A stretch of DNA of 64,000 nt from Opisthorchis felineus (lineage: Eukaryota; Platyhelminthes; Trematoda; Opisthorchiida; Opisthorchiidae): NCBI GenBank assembly GCA_004794785.1, contig SJOL01004667.1, forward strand, positions 410,911 to 474,910, read 5' to 3'. Of this stretch, positions 36,601-48,085 are shown piece after piece. The notes beneath the pieces are model-generated. The model saw only the letters and a program-made list of their open reading frames with translations. It ran no database searches and was not told the origin of the DNA. Every line of letters begins with the position of its first letter. The first letter of the stretch is position 1. The position numbers were made by a program, and so were the translations under genes.

Positions 36601-37204
36601 TACTTCAGATTGGTTTCTTCCCTCATTTACTAACGCCATCCTACCGGAAAACAAGATGCCTTCACGTTTTAGTGCAGAACAAGCCAGTTTGAAATTGGAA
36701 CCTCTTTACCACTTTCACATTTTCTTCGATGCGGTTGTGTATTCGTATGATCCACTCGTCTTATCGCAGTTTTAGGGTGGAACAATTTCGTGTCTCGGTT
36801 GTGATGTTTTCGGAACTACGCAAAACATCGAACTGCACTCAGGACCAGTTCCTATGCATTAGTTGATTTCAGCTTCACGAATCATGTATGTGCACATGAG
36901 GTACGGGCGAAGTTTTCGTTTCCGAACAACCTATCCTGCCTGACGTTGCCGAAATACACTAACGCAGAATAGCTGTCACCTAAGGCTGTACGCTTCGAGC
37001 TACGTGTGGAATTATTTTAAGTCGAGATGTTTTTGCAAAAGCAGTCCAGCACACCCGGTTACCTCCCTGGGTGTGAATAACTGATGTTCACTAGGGTCAT
37101 CTGCGACCCAGTTAACCTATCCACAAGAATATTGTGACTTGGTCCCAACAGTTCTGATACTGAATCTCGTTAAGACGGTTATGGACATCCGCATGTGCGA
37201 TCGG
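33676..37204. other. No gene recognised
   Basis: ORFs of 60-100 codons on both strands (for example minus 33850-34143, plus 35140-35364, plus 36016-36285) have no motifs, and several overlap on opposite strands. I see no repeat family. Confidence 0.45.
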
Positions 37205-37525
37205 TACCGTACAGTTGTTTCATTCTTAGTGGGAATCACCGTCTGTGTACATCTCACGAAACTTTAGATTTTCGAGCCCGCAAATTGGCGGCTATTGGTT
37301 TCAACGCTTGACAGTTCGGCCACAAGCGGCTGAACAGCAGTGTGATTAGCTCGAACTTAGACAGGATATGGCAGCACTCAAGCTACTAACTGGGAGATCG
37401 CGGGTTCGAGACTTCCTGGAGGTTTGTGGGACGCGGCCTGCTGATGATTCTCAGTGAGGATGAAACAACTGTACAGTGCTTCTCGGTTTTTCAGCTTAGA
37501 CTGGTTTCACTTACAAGACGAAACT
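37205..37525. repeat. Two SINE family-3 copies head to head
   Basis: The left part (about 37210-37390) is in minus orientation: TACAGTTGTTTCATTC, TGGGAATCACC, CATCTCACGAAACT, then AGCAGTGTGATTAGCTCG. The right part (about 37395-37525) is in plus orientation: GATCGCGGGTTCGAGACTT (B-box-like), CTGCTGATGATTCTCAGTG, AGGATGAAACAACTGTACAG, then TTTTTCAGCTTAGACTGG. The two tails are inverted copies of each other around a centre near 37390, so the locus can fold back. Confidence 0.7.
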
Positions 37526-37552
37526 TGCATTAAAGATGTTCAAATGAGTAAC

Positions 37553-37698
37553 CTTTGTGGTTTTATCAGTGTCTCGGCAACCCATTGTCTGGATTCTTCG
37601 CTTTCCAGATTCCGATAACCATGTCGAAGTTGATCGTCGGCTACATCGAAACAGAACGCCATGGCGCGAAGAGAATGGAACAATATCATATAACCACC
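37553..37698 (-). CDS. Candidate exon: C-terminal part of a PH-like domain
   Basis: A minus-strand segment between an acceptor-like GTAACCTCAG and a donor-like CACAAAG|GTTACT is open in one frame and reads LRAMAFCFDVADDQLRHGYR then NLESEESRQWVAETLIKPQ. The pattern F.FDV (strand), a gap, L.SEE.R.WV..L (helix with invariant Trp) is that of the last strands and C-terminal helix of pleckstrin homology domains, which bind phosphoinositides or proteins at membranes. No first half of a PH domain was found nearby. It lies immediately next to a SINE pair, as intronic SINEs often do. The match rests on about 35 residues, so a chance likeness is possible. Confidence 0.33.
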
Positions 37699-38344
37699 CT
37701 GAGGTTACCGTAGAGTAAGTCATATAATGTCACGACACCGAATACAAGAGATACAAATGTCCAACAAAACGTTGAGGACTTGAAGAAGACAGCGCTGTCA
37801 CAAGACCGGTCGGAGTATGCATCTGTTCCGTTTATCAGCAGGGTCTAAAGTTCCATTTTATTTCCTAAACATGTACAACGATTATCAGAACCGCATCTGG
37901 TAAACAATTTGAGGGCATCCTTGTGGAGTTCGAACTCATGTTGCAGAATCGCAGTCGACAATCCTCATGTGCCAAAAGTGTCAATTAACTTGTCCTTTAT
38001 TAGTAACTCAGTACTGAAAGAACACTTTTAGAGTATCAATGATTGAAGCCTTGAGCATTCGCGCAGAAAAAGACTCCAGATTTATAGAAGTGGAATGTCC
38101 ATTTCTTCATATTTCAGTATCCAGCAGCATAAACGTTAAAGCATTGGAGGAACTGAGACAAAAAAAACCTGAGCATCCCCGTTCTTGTTGTGACCTTGGA
38201 AGTTTTACTAGTCACTATGTAGTGCCAATTATTCTGCAGCTCGTCTCCAAGCGAGAAAGAAGGGTAGTATGGTAGAGCTTCAAGTTTTTTTAAATCTTGC
38301 TGTGTCTTCACGACGGAAAGTTACATTACAGGTACCACCAACCT
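37699..38344. other. Weak exon candidate only
   Basis: On the plus strand an acceptor with a good pyrimidine tract (TTCTTCATATTTCAG) at 38117 opens a frame reading INVKALEELRQKKPEHPRSC, ending near a moderate donor (AGAAGG|GTAGTA) around 38267. Product unknown. Nothing else is seen. Confidence 0.25.
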
Positions 38345-38675
38345 ATGGGTAGCTCAGAGGAAGAACAGTTTCACAAGAACAGCAAAACTTCCATCTGAGT
38401 AGTCGTCACTCCAGAAGTCAGTCAGTACGTGATGTGGTTTCCAGGATTGACGCATGAGTGGCTCTACGTCCTCTCTAAGTGTGAGCTAATCACACTGCTG
38501 ATCGGCCGCTCATGGCCGAACGTTTAAGTATTCAACCACTAGCCGGAAGGTCGGGTTCGAAACTCTCTGAGTTTCGTGAGCTGCGCACTGCTGATGATTC
38601 CCAAAACGGATGAAACAGCTGTACAGTGCTTCTCGACTTTTCAGTATAGACTGACTTCACTCACAGGATGAAAGC
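38345..38675 (+). repeat. SINE-like repeat, family 3, near-complete plus copy
   Basis: Begins CTCAGAGGAAGAACAG, then GTGTGAGCTAATCACACTGC, then GTCGGGTTCGAAACTCTCTG (B-box-like GGTTCGAAACT), GCGCACTGCTGATGATTCCC, GGATGAAACAGCTGTACAGT and a GACTTTTCAGTATAGACTGA tail. It is the reverse complement of the copy at 8185-8515 over its whole length. A tRNA origin is inferred from the B-box only. Confidence 0.78.
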
Positions 38676-38814
38676 TCAATTGAAAAATAAATTAATAGTT
38701 TGATGCGTAGTCTGTTGCGGTGTTTTAGTGTTGATTTGAACACGTATACCGAAGGTTGGACTACTTTGGTTAATTATCGACAAACCATATATTGAGGTAC
38801 GTAGACTCAAGCTA

Positions 38815-39020
38815 CTGCAGTTTCGTTTGCTGAAAGATGGTAGAACGTAGACAGGATAATCATACATTGGGGCGATAGCCTCATTAGTTAATTGGTGTTG
38901 GATTTTTCTGTCTAATGAGGTGAGAAGTTGGACAGGCATGCATCAAAGGTGGTGGATTTGACGCAGGAACACCACTCGGTGCGAGACTTGGTCATGTCAA
39001 TGAGTTTTGGTATTTTGCTT
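38815..39020 (-). repeat. LINE 3' tail fragment (same family as 43050-43250)
   Basis: Plus-strand blocks AGCTACTGCAGTTTCG, CATTGGGGCGATAGCCTCA and TTGGTCATGTCAATG match, with drift, the blocks at 43055-43235 that lie at the 3' end of the minus-strand APE-type LINE. This is a 5'-truncated copy consisting of tail only. Confidence 0.6.
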
Positions 39021-40284
39021 CCCGAAGTTTCCATTCGACGGTATTAGTTGCCAAGCTGCTAAAGACTGATATTAACAGAAGTGATAGGAGATTTAAAAGG
39101 CGAGCGAGAAAAACATTTGCCTAATCAAACTCTGGGCCTGTGAAACGACCCACAGTCGGCCACCCGTGGAACGGATTCCAAACTCACATCTTCAATACAC
39201 GTCGAAAACATACAGAGAAGCAGGAAAAGCGACCACTGCTGGTCAGCTGGCAGCCCTTAAGTACCCAACCGCGTCGGATTAAGTAACAATGGACAAGGAT
39301 GTAGGCACCCGACCAGCAAGAACGAATGTGGCAATAGTTTCTTCGAATCCAGGGTGAATGTTGCATATAAGGTAAGACAATGCGGAAGTGGACAGAAAAA
39401 CAGCCAAACATAACGTAGTACGAACGGACTAATACAATTAACCGGTGAGAATGAATTAAAAGAGTTGGATGGGGGATATGAGGGGGAGGGGGGGAGACGG
39501 AAAATGGATTGCACTGAGACGTTGAACAAACAAAGGGAACAGAGATGAACGCATTAAAAGAGGAAACAAGTGTCAAGGAAAGTCAAAGTAGAAAAGGACG
39601 CTGCAATGGAATGAGAACAAGGGATGAACATGCACAGACAAAACGAATGGGAAGTGAGCGTATGCAAAAGGATAGAACCACCCGTTCAAGGGTCTGTTAA
39701 CACAGGCTATTCCAACTAATGTGTCAGTTCCGCGGTGCTTCGACCGGCTTCTCAGGTGGATGAATGAAGGTCACATTGCGCAGGTCACAGTCAACTTGGA
39801 GCATTATGAGGCGTGGGTCGGATTCGTTGGTTGGCATGACGAAATTTGAGACTGTAACGAAGAGAGAATGGAAGGTGATTGAGAACTAGGAGTGAACGGA
39901 AAGAAACAAGTACATGAGGAAGCTCATCCTGAGTGAGGCCATAAATCTGATGGAGATGAAATGGCACGAAGGCCGAATTCATTCATGAGATGAAAAAAGG
40001 AGAAACATAAGTGCGAGCCGCAATTGCTGTTCTTTGTGACTTGTGTGCCCATAACGTATATATCATTACAACTTGTCAAAACCGAAATCCTACACTGATT
40101 TTGCTGTAAGCGGGCACGCGATAAGTTTGAAGAGGGATAGGGCATCTTCGAAAATCGACACAAGGGAGAAAACATACGACGCAACACACCATTCTAAGAC
40201 GCATGCTTCGGATGTGTCACCGTACTTCAGACGTGAGGAGCTCAAGGTATTCCCGAGGATTAACGTGAGATATGCTGACCTGGA
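39021..40284. other. No gene; purine-rich tract with G runs
   Basis: Bases 39465-39505 are purine-rich with three G runs of five to seven. Minus-strand ORFs across it are Pro/Ser/His low-complexity and look spurious. Confidence 0.5.
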
Positions 40285-40625
40285 GGCTCGTTGTTCGAAC
40301 CTAAACCTTGTTTTGCGCATCCTCATGCTTGCAGACGAGTCAATCGATGTCTGTCTATCTGTCTGGACAGTTGTATAAATTCCTGTGGACTGGCAGATGA
40401 GATTACTTCTCGAATCGGGAAGGCCAGGACAGCTTTTGCCATCCTTCGACACGCACGATATCGACGTGACATCAGTTTGCCTATGGACGGCAGAGTTTAC
40501 AATGCGGCAGTGGGATCCACACTACCTTATGGATCAGATTTACGAGAAAGCTATCTGCATTTGACCATCGGTGTCTCCGAAGCATTGTACACCTGGTCGA
40601 GTGACAGATTCTGGCGTTGCCGGCT
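40285..40625 (+). pseudogene. LINE fragment, RT thumb and C-terminal region
   Basis: The plus strand reads INSCGLADEITSRIGKARTA, then FAILRHARYRRDISL, GRVYNAAVGSTLPYGSDL. The order (cysteine-glycine, DEI..RI.KAR..F..LRH...RRDISL..KGRVY.A.V.S.LLYG) is the conserved thumb of APE-type LINEs. It is open in one frame to about 40560, then degenerates. The RT palm upstream is missing and there is no clear 3' tail. Confidence 0.75.
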
Positions 40626-42399
40626 CAGCAAATATGCCACCAACTATGGGAAATTCCGCAGGGTAATGAAATGTGGTCTACACAAGTATGGACTTCCAGT
40701 TATTTTCATTTCTTATTTAGCCTGCTTTATCCATATTCACATGGGAATAAAGCACCAGCATTTACTAATGACATCACTCTACCAGAAAAATATTGTCGGA
40801 TTCTGGAAAGCTCACATACAACGCCTTTCACCCCAATTAGGGATAATCAGATAAACAGGGTCTTTTGGTCAAAAGTTTTAGACAGTTGCCCCTAGAGCCA
40901 TGTACTGGCTAAACAGTTGGCTCTGAGGTTGAAAGGATGAAACTGCCAACCAAAGGGTTATGTGACGATCCCTAACCAGGGCCGATGACCGGTCACCAGT
41001 AATCAAATCGTGTGAATGTGTTAAAAGTCGGGTGACCAACAATCACACTTCATAACATCATAACGATGATACACCAGCATGCAGAGCAATACTTTGAGCC
41101 CGACTTACGCATCGCAAATCCGACAGGGTAAGGATATTTCCTATCACTGCCCAACGTGATCCGATCACTCAACAGCTGAGAAACATCATGTCGCTGTAAT
41201 GACCCAAACGCGTTACCTGTCTGTTGGGTTTAAACAGACAATTCTAAGTTGGAATGTATATCGGAACAGGCGGACGAGATATCCGTCCGTACATTTTTTA
41301 CTGGGCTACAAGTTACAGGCAAAAATGTTGATGACCTCTACGTGCGGTCCGGCATCTCATGTGCTCATGTGTGAGAACCGATGCCTGAGACCCTGCCAGC
41401 AGACATTATTCGGCACAACGTAAGGAGATGCCAAACATGGACATAAACATGTTGCTGGGACAACGATTGTTTTGAATGTTTGAAAATCACGTCGTTCCAA
41501 CACTCCACTAAAGTAAATGATACAAATGACAATTGAAGAATCAACGGCAGTCGGTTTTTAGGGAAAATTAGTTTTGGTGTGTTCTTCACTTAAGCGCGAA
41601 AATGAAACGACTTCAGTTAACTGAACCAATTAAACAAGTTCATACTGCGCTCAGCCAGTCTCGTTTTATCACACCTTGATAAAGCTACGGAACATTTCGG
41701 TCGAACTGATCCAAACGTGAATTCCGCATGACCACAAAAAGGAACTAGTCGATAGGTATCTCTGTTGTTCACTTCTAGCCAGAAAATGTACAAACTTGAA
41801 AGAATGCACTAAAACTAGTGTCTATCGGGCATTGCATCAATAGACAGGTTCTCTACGAATCTAGTTTTTTTGCCGTATTCACCCACGCATGTGTTTACTC
41901 GTGTTCTCCCAAAGCATTGAGGTTCTGAGACTTCCCATGGGCTGTTTTTGAGTCTGGTCTATACACGCTTGTGGTTTTCACAGACGTTAGACGGAAATCA
42001 TCTGATGAAGGTCTTGCTTCAAAGCTATCGCCTCCACTGTGTAGCTTTTACTTCCTGCCATACTGGACAAACATTCACTTGTCATCAACAAAGTGATTAG
42101 GCCATCGCCTCAAACCTGTGGCTCTCATTCCCTTATTTTCCTTACCCTCTGTGAACGAAGCAGCTACAACCACTGCACTTCGGTGCACGGTCTACGAGCT
42201 GAAAAACTGACTGCTTGAGTCTACCCGAATATCTGAACGAGTGGTTGTCAGCCAGAGGGTTTCATAATTATGGGTAGGAAGAGGAATTTCCAGATCTCAG
42301 ACAACTATTGCGAACGTCGGTCAGTTTTGTCTGATATTTAAATCAAGTGAAACTCACCTTTACTGATTCTGATATATTTTATTGTTTACTCACTTGCTA
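40626..42399. other. No gene recognised
   Basis: Short ORFs only; no repeats from the families in this window. Confidence 0.5.
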
Positions 42400-42600
42400 G
42401 TTGTGAGCCGAGACAACTTAGTGGTTAAGGCGCGGATTTACTGACAGGAAGGTCCGTAGTTAGAACTCAACCTCTGCATCTCAACTGCTCCTATCTGGGC
42501 TTGAGCAATCTGGCAGTATCTCAGCCTTCGTGCTTTCTTCGGGTGGCACGGCAGCTAGGCCCCAAAAAGGGTATTACAGCTGACGACGACAACCTAGTCA
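42400..42600 (+). repeat. tRNA-like SINE, family 2
   Basis: ACTTAGTGGTTAAGGCGCGG resembles a tRNA A-box region, followed by CTGACAGGAAGGTCCG and a degenerate B-box (GTAGTTAGAACTC). The body has GGCAGTATCTCAGCCTTCGT then GCTTTCTTCGGGTGG. The same order is found at 63290-63440, and the body in reverse near 62825-62890. The ORF across it is not coding. Confidence 0.6.
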
Positions 42601-43239
42601 TATATGTTGTTGAGGGCAGACGTGGATCTATGGAGTCTGTGTTGATGCTGCATGACGCGTTTCATTCTGGCTTGGGTTTACCAGTGAAAGCACATACGGA
42701 TAAAATGGTAACATAATGCAAAAGTGACTGGTTGTTCCTCGCCCGCGTTTCATCTGTATTTTCAATGCGCTAGTCTAGGGGTTGCCCATGTTGCCAAAAT
42801 ACTTTCAAATTTGAACATCCACAGGTTGAAACGCTTGAAAAAGTTACGATAAGTGACTGGGCCACCACCATATGTAAATAGGCATTCAGATAACAAAACG
42901 ACTAGTACAATGGTAAAATACGGACAGCTGAGATAAAAGAAGTCATCATATATCCAGATCCGGTGGATTTGCCTGTTTATTCGGTTTGCCGTGCAGTATC
43001 AGTTATGGTTCAGATTATCAATTATAGACCATGTACCAAGGGTACACTGGTTCCAGCTGCTGCAGTTTCGATCACCGGAAAGTGGGAGGGCTTGGCAGAT
43101 ACAGCCAAGCATTGGGAAGGATAGCCTGTTCAGTTAGTTCGGGAACTGGGTGGCTACGCATTGAATATGATAGCTTTGATGCACTAGTGCCACTGACTAC
43201 GCGATTGGGCCATGTCTGCCAGTGTCATTAACCATTGGT
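42601..43239. other. Spacer and LINE 3' tail
   Basis: No coding region. From about 43050 the sequence matches 38815-39020 and represents the untranslated 3' end of the minus-strand LINE that follows. Confidence 0.45.
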
Positions 43240-46130
43240 GAGTTGAGTTCCGCGGTCCCCATCCAGGAGGCAGCAGCTGTCGATCCGACTGAGCGGACTG
43301 GTTAGCGTTTTCATGCCTTGTTACCAGGTCGTAGGTTGTCCACCTCTCGGTCGCTTCTACTCAGTACGTGACTGGGCGAAAAGGGCTCTGCGGAGCAGGT
43401 GGTCCTCTGACAAGCGTAGTACACGTCCAAACCAGCGTAGCCTATGAAGCGTGAATTCAGCTATCTTGGGAGAGTTCTTTCTTCCTAAAAAAACCATCTG
43501 GCATACTACCATTCCGAATACGATGTTCTTACCAGACCGGACCCATGCTTCAACGGCCAAACACTGATGACTTTCGTATGTCTTCTGCGCGTATGGATAG
43601 CACTACCGTAGCGTAAACTCTACCCTTGACAAACAAACTGACGTCACGTCGATATCATAGGTGTCGGAGGTTGGCAAAAGCTGCTCCGGCCTTATCGCGA
43701 AGTAATATCATCTCCAGCCAATCCACAGTAAATTATACAACTGCCCAGGTAAATGAATTAATCTACCACTTCGATTGGTTCGTCTGCAAGCATGAGGTTT
43801 GAGTTTGATCCAACCCAACAGCACTTAACAATTTGCAGGTGTGGCGCGCATGCCAAACCGTGCGGTACAATTATTTGGGTTATTTAAAATTGTTTGCATT
43901 TTTGAAGGTTCTGAACCAAGGAGAGCAATATCGTCCGCATATTCTATGTCTGTGAGCGAACGTCCCGGGAGCATCTCGACCCTCGAGGTTTCGGAGGCAA
44001 GTAGAGGAATTTCAAGCAGCACATCAACAACAAAGTTGAAGAGGAAAGCTGAGGGAGGGCAGCCTTGTTTTACACCACTGGACGGGGTAAACTCAGGCGA
44101 AAGCCTGCCGTATACTCGTACCCATCCACGGGAATTCGCATACGGTGTCCTCATAAGGCATATAAATTTGGCAGTGAAACCCTTGACCGCCAGAGGTCCT
44201 GACGATCAACAGAGTCAGGAAAACGACCACCGTCGCACGTTTTAAATAGTGGCACTGTTCAAGAACTTGTCTCGAGGTGAAGATATGATCAATATATCCT
44301 CGGCCAGGGCGAAACCCAGCTTGATTCTCACGAAGCTGTCTCCCGATAATGGATCAACCTGGGCAGAATAATGCTAGGGAGAACCTTGGATGCCACGGCT
44401 ATCAGGCTGATGCCACGATGGTTATCACATGACGTTCTTGTGCCCTTTTTGAAGACTGGGATGACGGTCGACGAGCTCCATTCCACTGGTACTGTTTTTG
44501 TTCCAAATATTCTGCAGTATGGTCGACAGACTAATCACCGGGACCTCACCACCTTTGAAGACTGCGGGCAGACTGCAGACCATCCGGGTCAGGTGCCTTG
44601 TCGCGTTGAAGGAGTGATACCTCAGGCTGGATTTCTGTTGCTGACGGCGCGCTGGTGTCGATGATCCATTCAGCCCCCCCTGGGTTCTTCAGCGGTTGTG
44701 TTAAAGGAGATCAGCTGAAGTGTTCTTTGAAAGTTCATCTCATCGCTTAAAACGACGATTTTAAGAGTGAAGTGCCATCCCGTCTTTTTCGCATATTGTT
44801 TCGCCGACAGTTGTCTTCTTTTGACCGGTTGATCGAATCAGCTGAAATAGGGCGCGGCTGTTTTCTATAGCGAGAGCCTTCTCCATCTCCTGGGCCTTAA
44901 AAATCGGCCAGCGCTCTGCCATTCTTCAGGCTCTCGATTGTCCGGTGTTTCACAGTCGCTGGTTACTGGTACGGCCTTTCTGGAGGCAATAATATCTGCT
45001 GATCCCGACGATATCCAGTGATCATTTAGTCCAGTCTGAAAGCTGAGAGCACGGATTCTTTAATTCGCTTCCATTCAGCCCCCAAGCAATGTTCGTCATC
45101 CTCACTATTGTGCGTCTCCAGGAGGTTTCTAGCTAGGTCAGCTCTTGAGATACTGAAACTTGTCGAAGTTGATTCATGGAGGGGCTCTGCTCTGGCACGC
45201 GTAATGATGACGGGAACCGAAATGGTAATCGGAGCTGCACAATGGAATGACCAGAGACAAGTTGTATACCCCAGAGAGAACGACAATCTTTAATTGAGGC
45301 TCTCCATCGGTAACCGATAGCTACATGGTACAACTGAGTCCACGACTGCCTTGCGGTTGGTGAACTCCAAGTAACTCGATGTGAGCGTTTATGCTGGAAG
45401 TTCGTACTCACCGGGAAAAGACGATTATCAGCACACAACTGCAGCAGCCGCTCCCCATTATCCCAGTGTTGAGCATCGACTCCAAATCTACTGCTTAATT
45501 GTGCTCCTTTCGGGCCTGGTCGTCCAACTTGGGCATTCATATCACCCGTCAAGATCACTATGTCCGTCCTTCTTGCTGACCAAAGCAGTCGTGACAGATC
45601 TCCATAAAACCCATCCTTCTCAGACTCGGAACTGCAGTCTTTTGGGAGTGTATGCTGATGTGACAAATAAACATCGTTTAACGCATCGACATGCATTGAT
45701 CTTGAGTCAGATAACCGCACAGCGCAAAGACAACCGTTTACTGGGATCCAGCGCTTTCAGCCTTGGGGCTGAGTGCAACTCTGACACCGTAGCTACCACG
45801 AACCATTGCGTCAGGATCATCAGATACCTCGTCCGAAGCGGCTTGAGGTGCACGACCGAGGTGGCTTCTTGTATGCGTGTTTCGGAGACGAAACATACAT
45901 CAAAAGAGGGAAAGCAAGGCTTCAGCAACAGATGCCTGTTACCTAATTTGACATAGAGTACGGACATTGAAGGCTGCAACGTGGATAAGATCGTTTGAGG
46001 TTGGTAAAGAATTATTTTGGTTCATTTTTAGACACGGAACAATGACTAGGGGACTGGCAAATGCGTCGTCTGCATCTATCGATGGGTAGGAAGATGTGGG
46101 GGAAGGCCAGTGAACGAAGAGAAGCAAGGG
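43240..46130 (-). pseudogene. APE-type LINE (RTE/CR1 group), nearly full-length but dead
   Basis: Minus strand, in order. APE endonuclease: VAAFNVRTLCQI near 45955; FDVCFVSETRIQEATSVV near 45900-45850; VILTGDMNAQVGRPGPKGAQ near 45550-45500; NGERLLQLCADNRLFPVST; HVAIGYRWR near 45320. Linker at 45120-45030 (EWKRIKESVLSAF). RT: LLQRDKAPDPDGLQ near 44620; GVKQGCPPSAFLFNFVVDVL near 44080-44020; LTDIEYADDIALLG near 43955-43915, with the YADD catalytic box intact. 3' thumb scraps: FTLHRLRWFGRVLRLSEDHL at 43460-43400. Stops and frameshifts interrupt the frame in the linker, the early RT (44150-44450) and the thumb. Length about 2.9 kb including the 3' tail. Upstream minus-strand ORF 46012-46323 may be 5' leader. 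Confidence 0.88.
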
Positions 46131-46330
46131 AGAACGATACTACCCCATTGCACCAGCCGAATGGGTTTTGGTTGAGGTACCTGACCTTGAGCATTTGACT
46201 CAAAAGCTTGGCCCACAATGCAGTGGGGACTCGGCCCTTAGCCCCCTGACTCAAAAGTCTGAGCCCCGAGGCAGCGGTTTTTAGGGTTTTCTTGAGGGAA
46301 CTTTCCACGAACGAATGACTCAAGTCTGAC

Positions 46331-47899
46331 CCACTTGCCTGCAGAAGGTCGGCCTGAAGGAAACAATTTACTGCCTTTGCACTCCTATCTCAGGGGAGAG
46401 TAAGACTTTACCTCCAGACCGTCCCGTAAGATTTCTCGCAGTACGAGGACTCGCTGTTGTCCGTCAAGTCTGTAACCCTTATGATTTGACCGTTTATGGG
46501 ACTATCTGGTGGATCTATTGCACGTGACCACAAGGCTAGTCCTGTTAAGTTCAGCGCAAGGACCCGCCTGATTCATTCTATCAATCTTTTACCCTATTGC
46601 ACGTTTCTGCTTCCCTGTTTACGGGGTCGCTATGGGTACAAGTCAAATCGGTTCCAATTACAGCATTCAATTGGAGCGCTTGGTGAAAATATCCGATCGC
46701 AGCAGTGCACGATGTAAGAATACCCGGGTAGGTCGTCATATCCGTTGCATCTTCCAAACTGGAGGGCCAGGAAAGTGCACGCTTCAGACCTGCTTAATTT
46801 TGAGTGTTAGACAGGTTACCGGGGTGTATAAAGCGTCACATTTCTATAAAGCCTACTCCATTCCCATTTCTCCCTACCACCATAAACTCACGTACTCCTG
46901 CTTTTGAACATTAGCTCGGTGACTGTCCGCATATTCCCAGTATCAACATTTACACTATTCGTCGAAACAATCGCACTAGCATTCAGTGGACAATCGCCAA
47001 TTTATGCGCTTGTCTTTGAGGATACCGGACAAATTGTACTACCGGTAGGCATGCTTTCATCGACTCTGATCAGCCACCTTAACGCATGGCGTAACCTACC
47101 GCGTCCACATGCTGCTGAGATATTCGGTCCAACAAAGTATAACATTACTGTGAGATGGACGGGAGTAGAAAACTGGTATGTTGGCTGATTAAATGTGCGG
47201 AGCAGATGCTGGTAGATGGAATTTTTGCATACCTGGCGAAGTAACAAGACGGAGTGAGTCAATGGCTATGAGGCCAGGAGGAAGCCGGGTGAGTAGTAAC
47301 GACGATTTAAGAGCGAAAATCGGAAACACAATGCTCGAGGTGACGGGAAACACTTAAAGCCTACCAGTGTGGTTATTTAAGAATTCCATTGCCCCGGGGA
47401 CCGTTTCTGATAGTGTAGGTTGCTGAACTTAACATGAATTTGGTAGGGTGCCACAAATCTACATGAAAAAGCAGGAGGGGGCATGCCGTTATCTGCGTAT
47501 GGAGAACCAATTAATATACGTGACGACGCCTAAAAGCGGTATTTCACCGCTTGACGCGGTCACATCAGACCTGCAATAGTGAAGCACATCGTTCGGATAA
47601 TCTTACAGAGGTGCAAGTGACTTGTGCATGCCGGTGACTTGGCAGGCTAAGAGCATTTTCACTGCCAGTTTAGATACAAACAACGGATGTTGTAGGCCAT
47701 GATGATAACTCATTTTTTATAAGGATTAGTGAACAAGTACCGGAGCAACAATGACTCTCAGAATATTCAGTGCTGTTGCCTAAGAGATCTTGTGTTTTAA
47801 AAATATTGACGGGATCGCCGATGTGGCAGCAATTTAAGGGTGGCCTGGATGCACTGACTTTGAAATTGCAGTGTCCGTGATTGAAGGCGACCTAGTACT
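46331..47899. other. No gene recognised
   Basis: ORFs of 70-95 codons on the plus strand (46632-46907, 46904-47188) and an antisense partner at 47002-47262 show no motif. Confidence 0.4.
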
Positions 47900-48085
47900 G
47901 AGACAAACCTCCAGGGATAATGAAACTGGCAGCCTCAGGGGTACGGGCATTCGGGCATGAAACACTGATAGAAGAGTCACTATTTTGCACCTAGACAGGA
48001 TATGCCAACACCAGTCCCATAATCACACAATTCACAGTCAGTAGTGTAGCTTCTCAAATGACAACTCCTCGGAGGAAGGTCCACG
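47900..48085 (-). repeat. SINE-like family 3, partial degenerate minus copy
   Basis: The plus strand reads TTTGCACCTAGACAGGATAT, then CACCAGTCCC, then CTTCTCAAATGACAACTCCT, the same order as CACTTAGGCAGGATATAGCACC and TCATCAAATGACGACTTCTC at 8380-8475. The tail is not recognisable. Confidence 0.55.

Noticed and set aside
39184..39576. 130-codon minus-strand ORF rich in Pro, His and Ser
   Set aside because: Composition follows from the purine-rich tract on the plus strand; two frames are open at once with no motif.
43841..44245. 134-codon plus-strand ORF
   Set aside because: Antisense shadow of the LINE RT active-site region.
45381..45956. 191-codon plus-strand ORF
   Set aside because: It is the antisense shadow of the LINE endonuclease on the minus strand.
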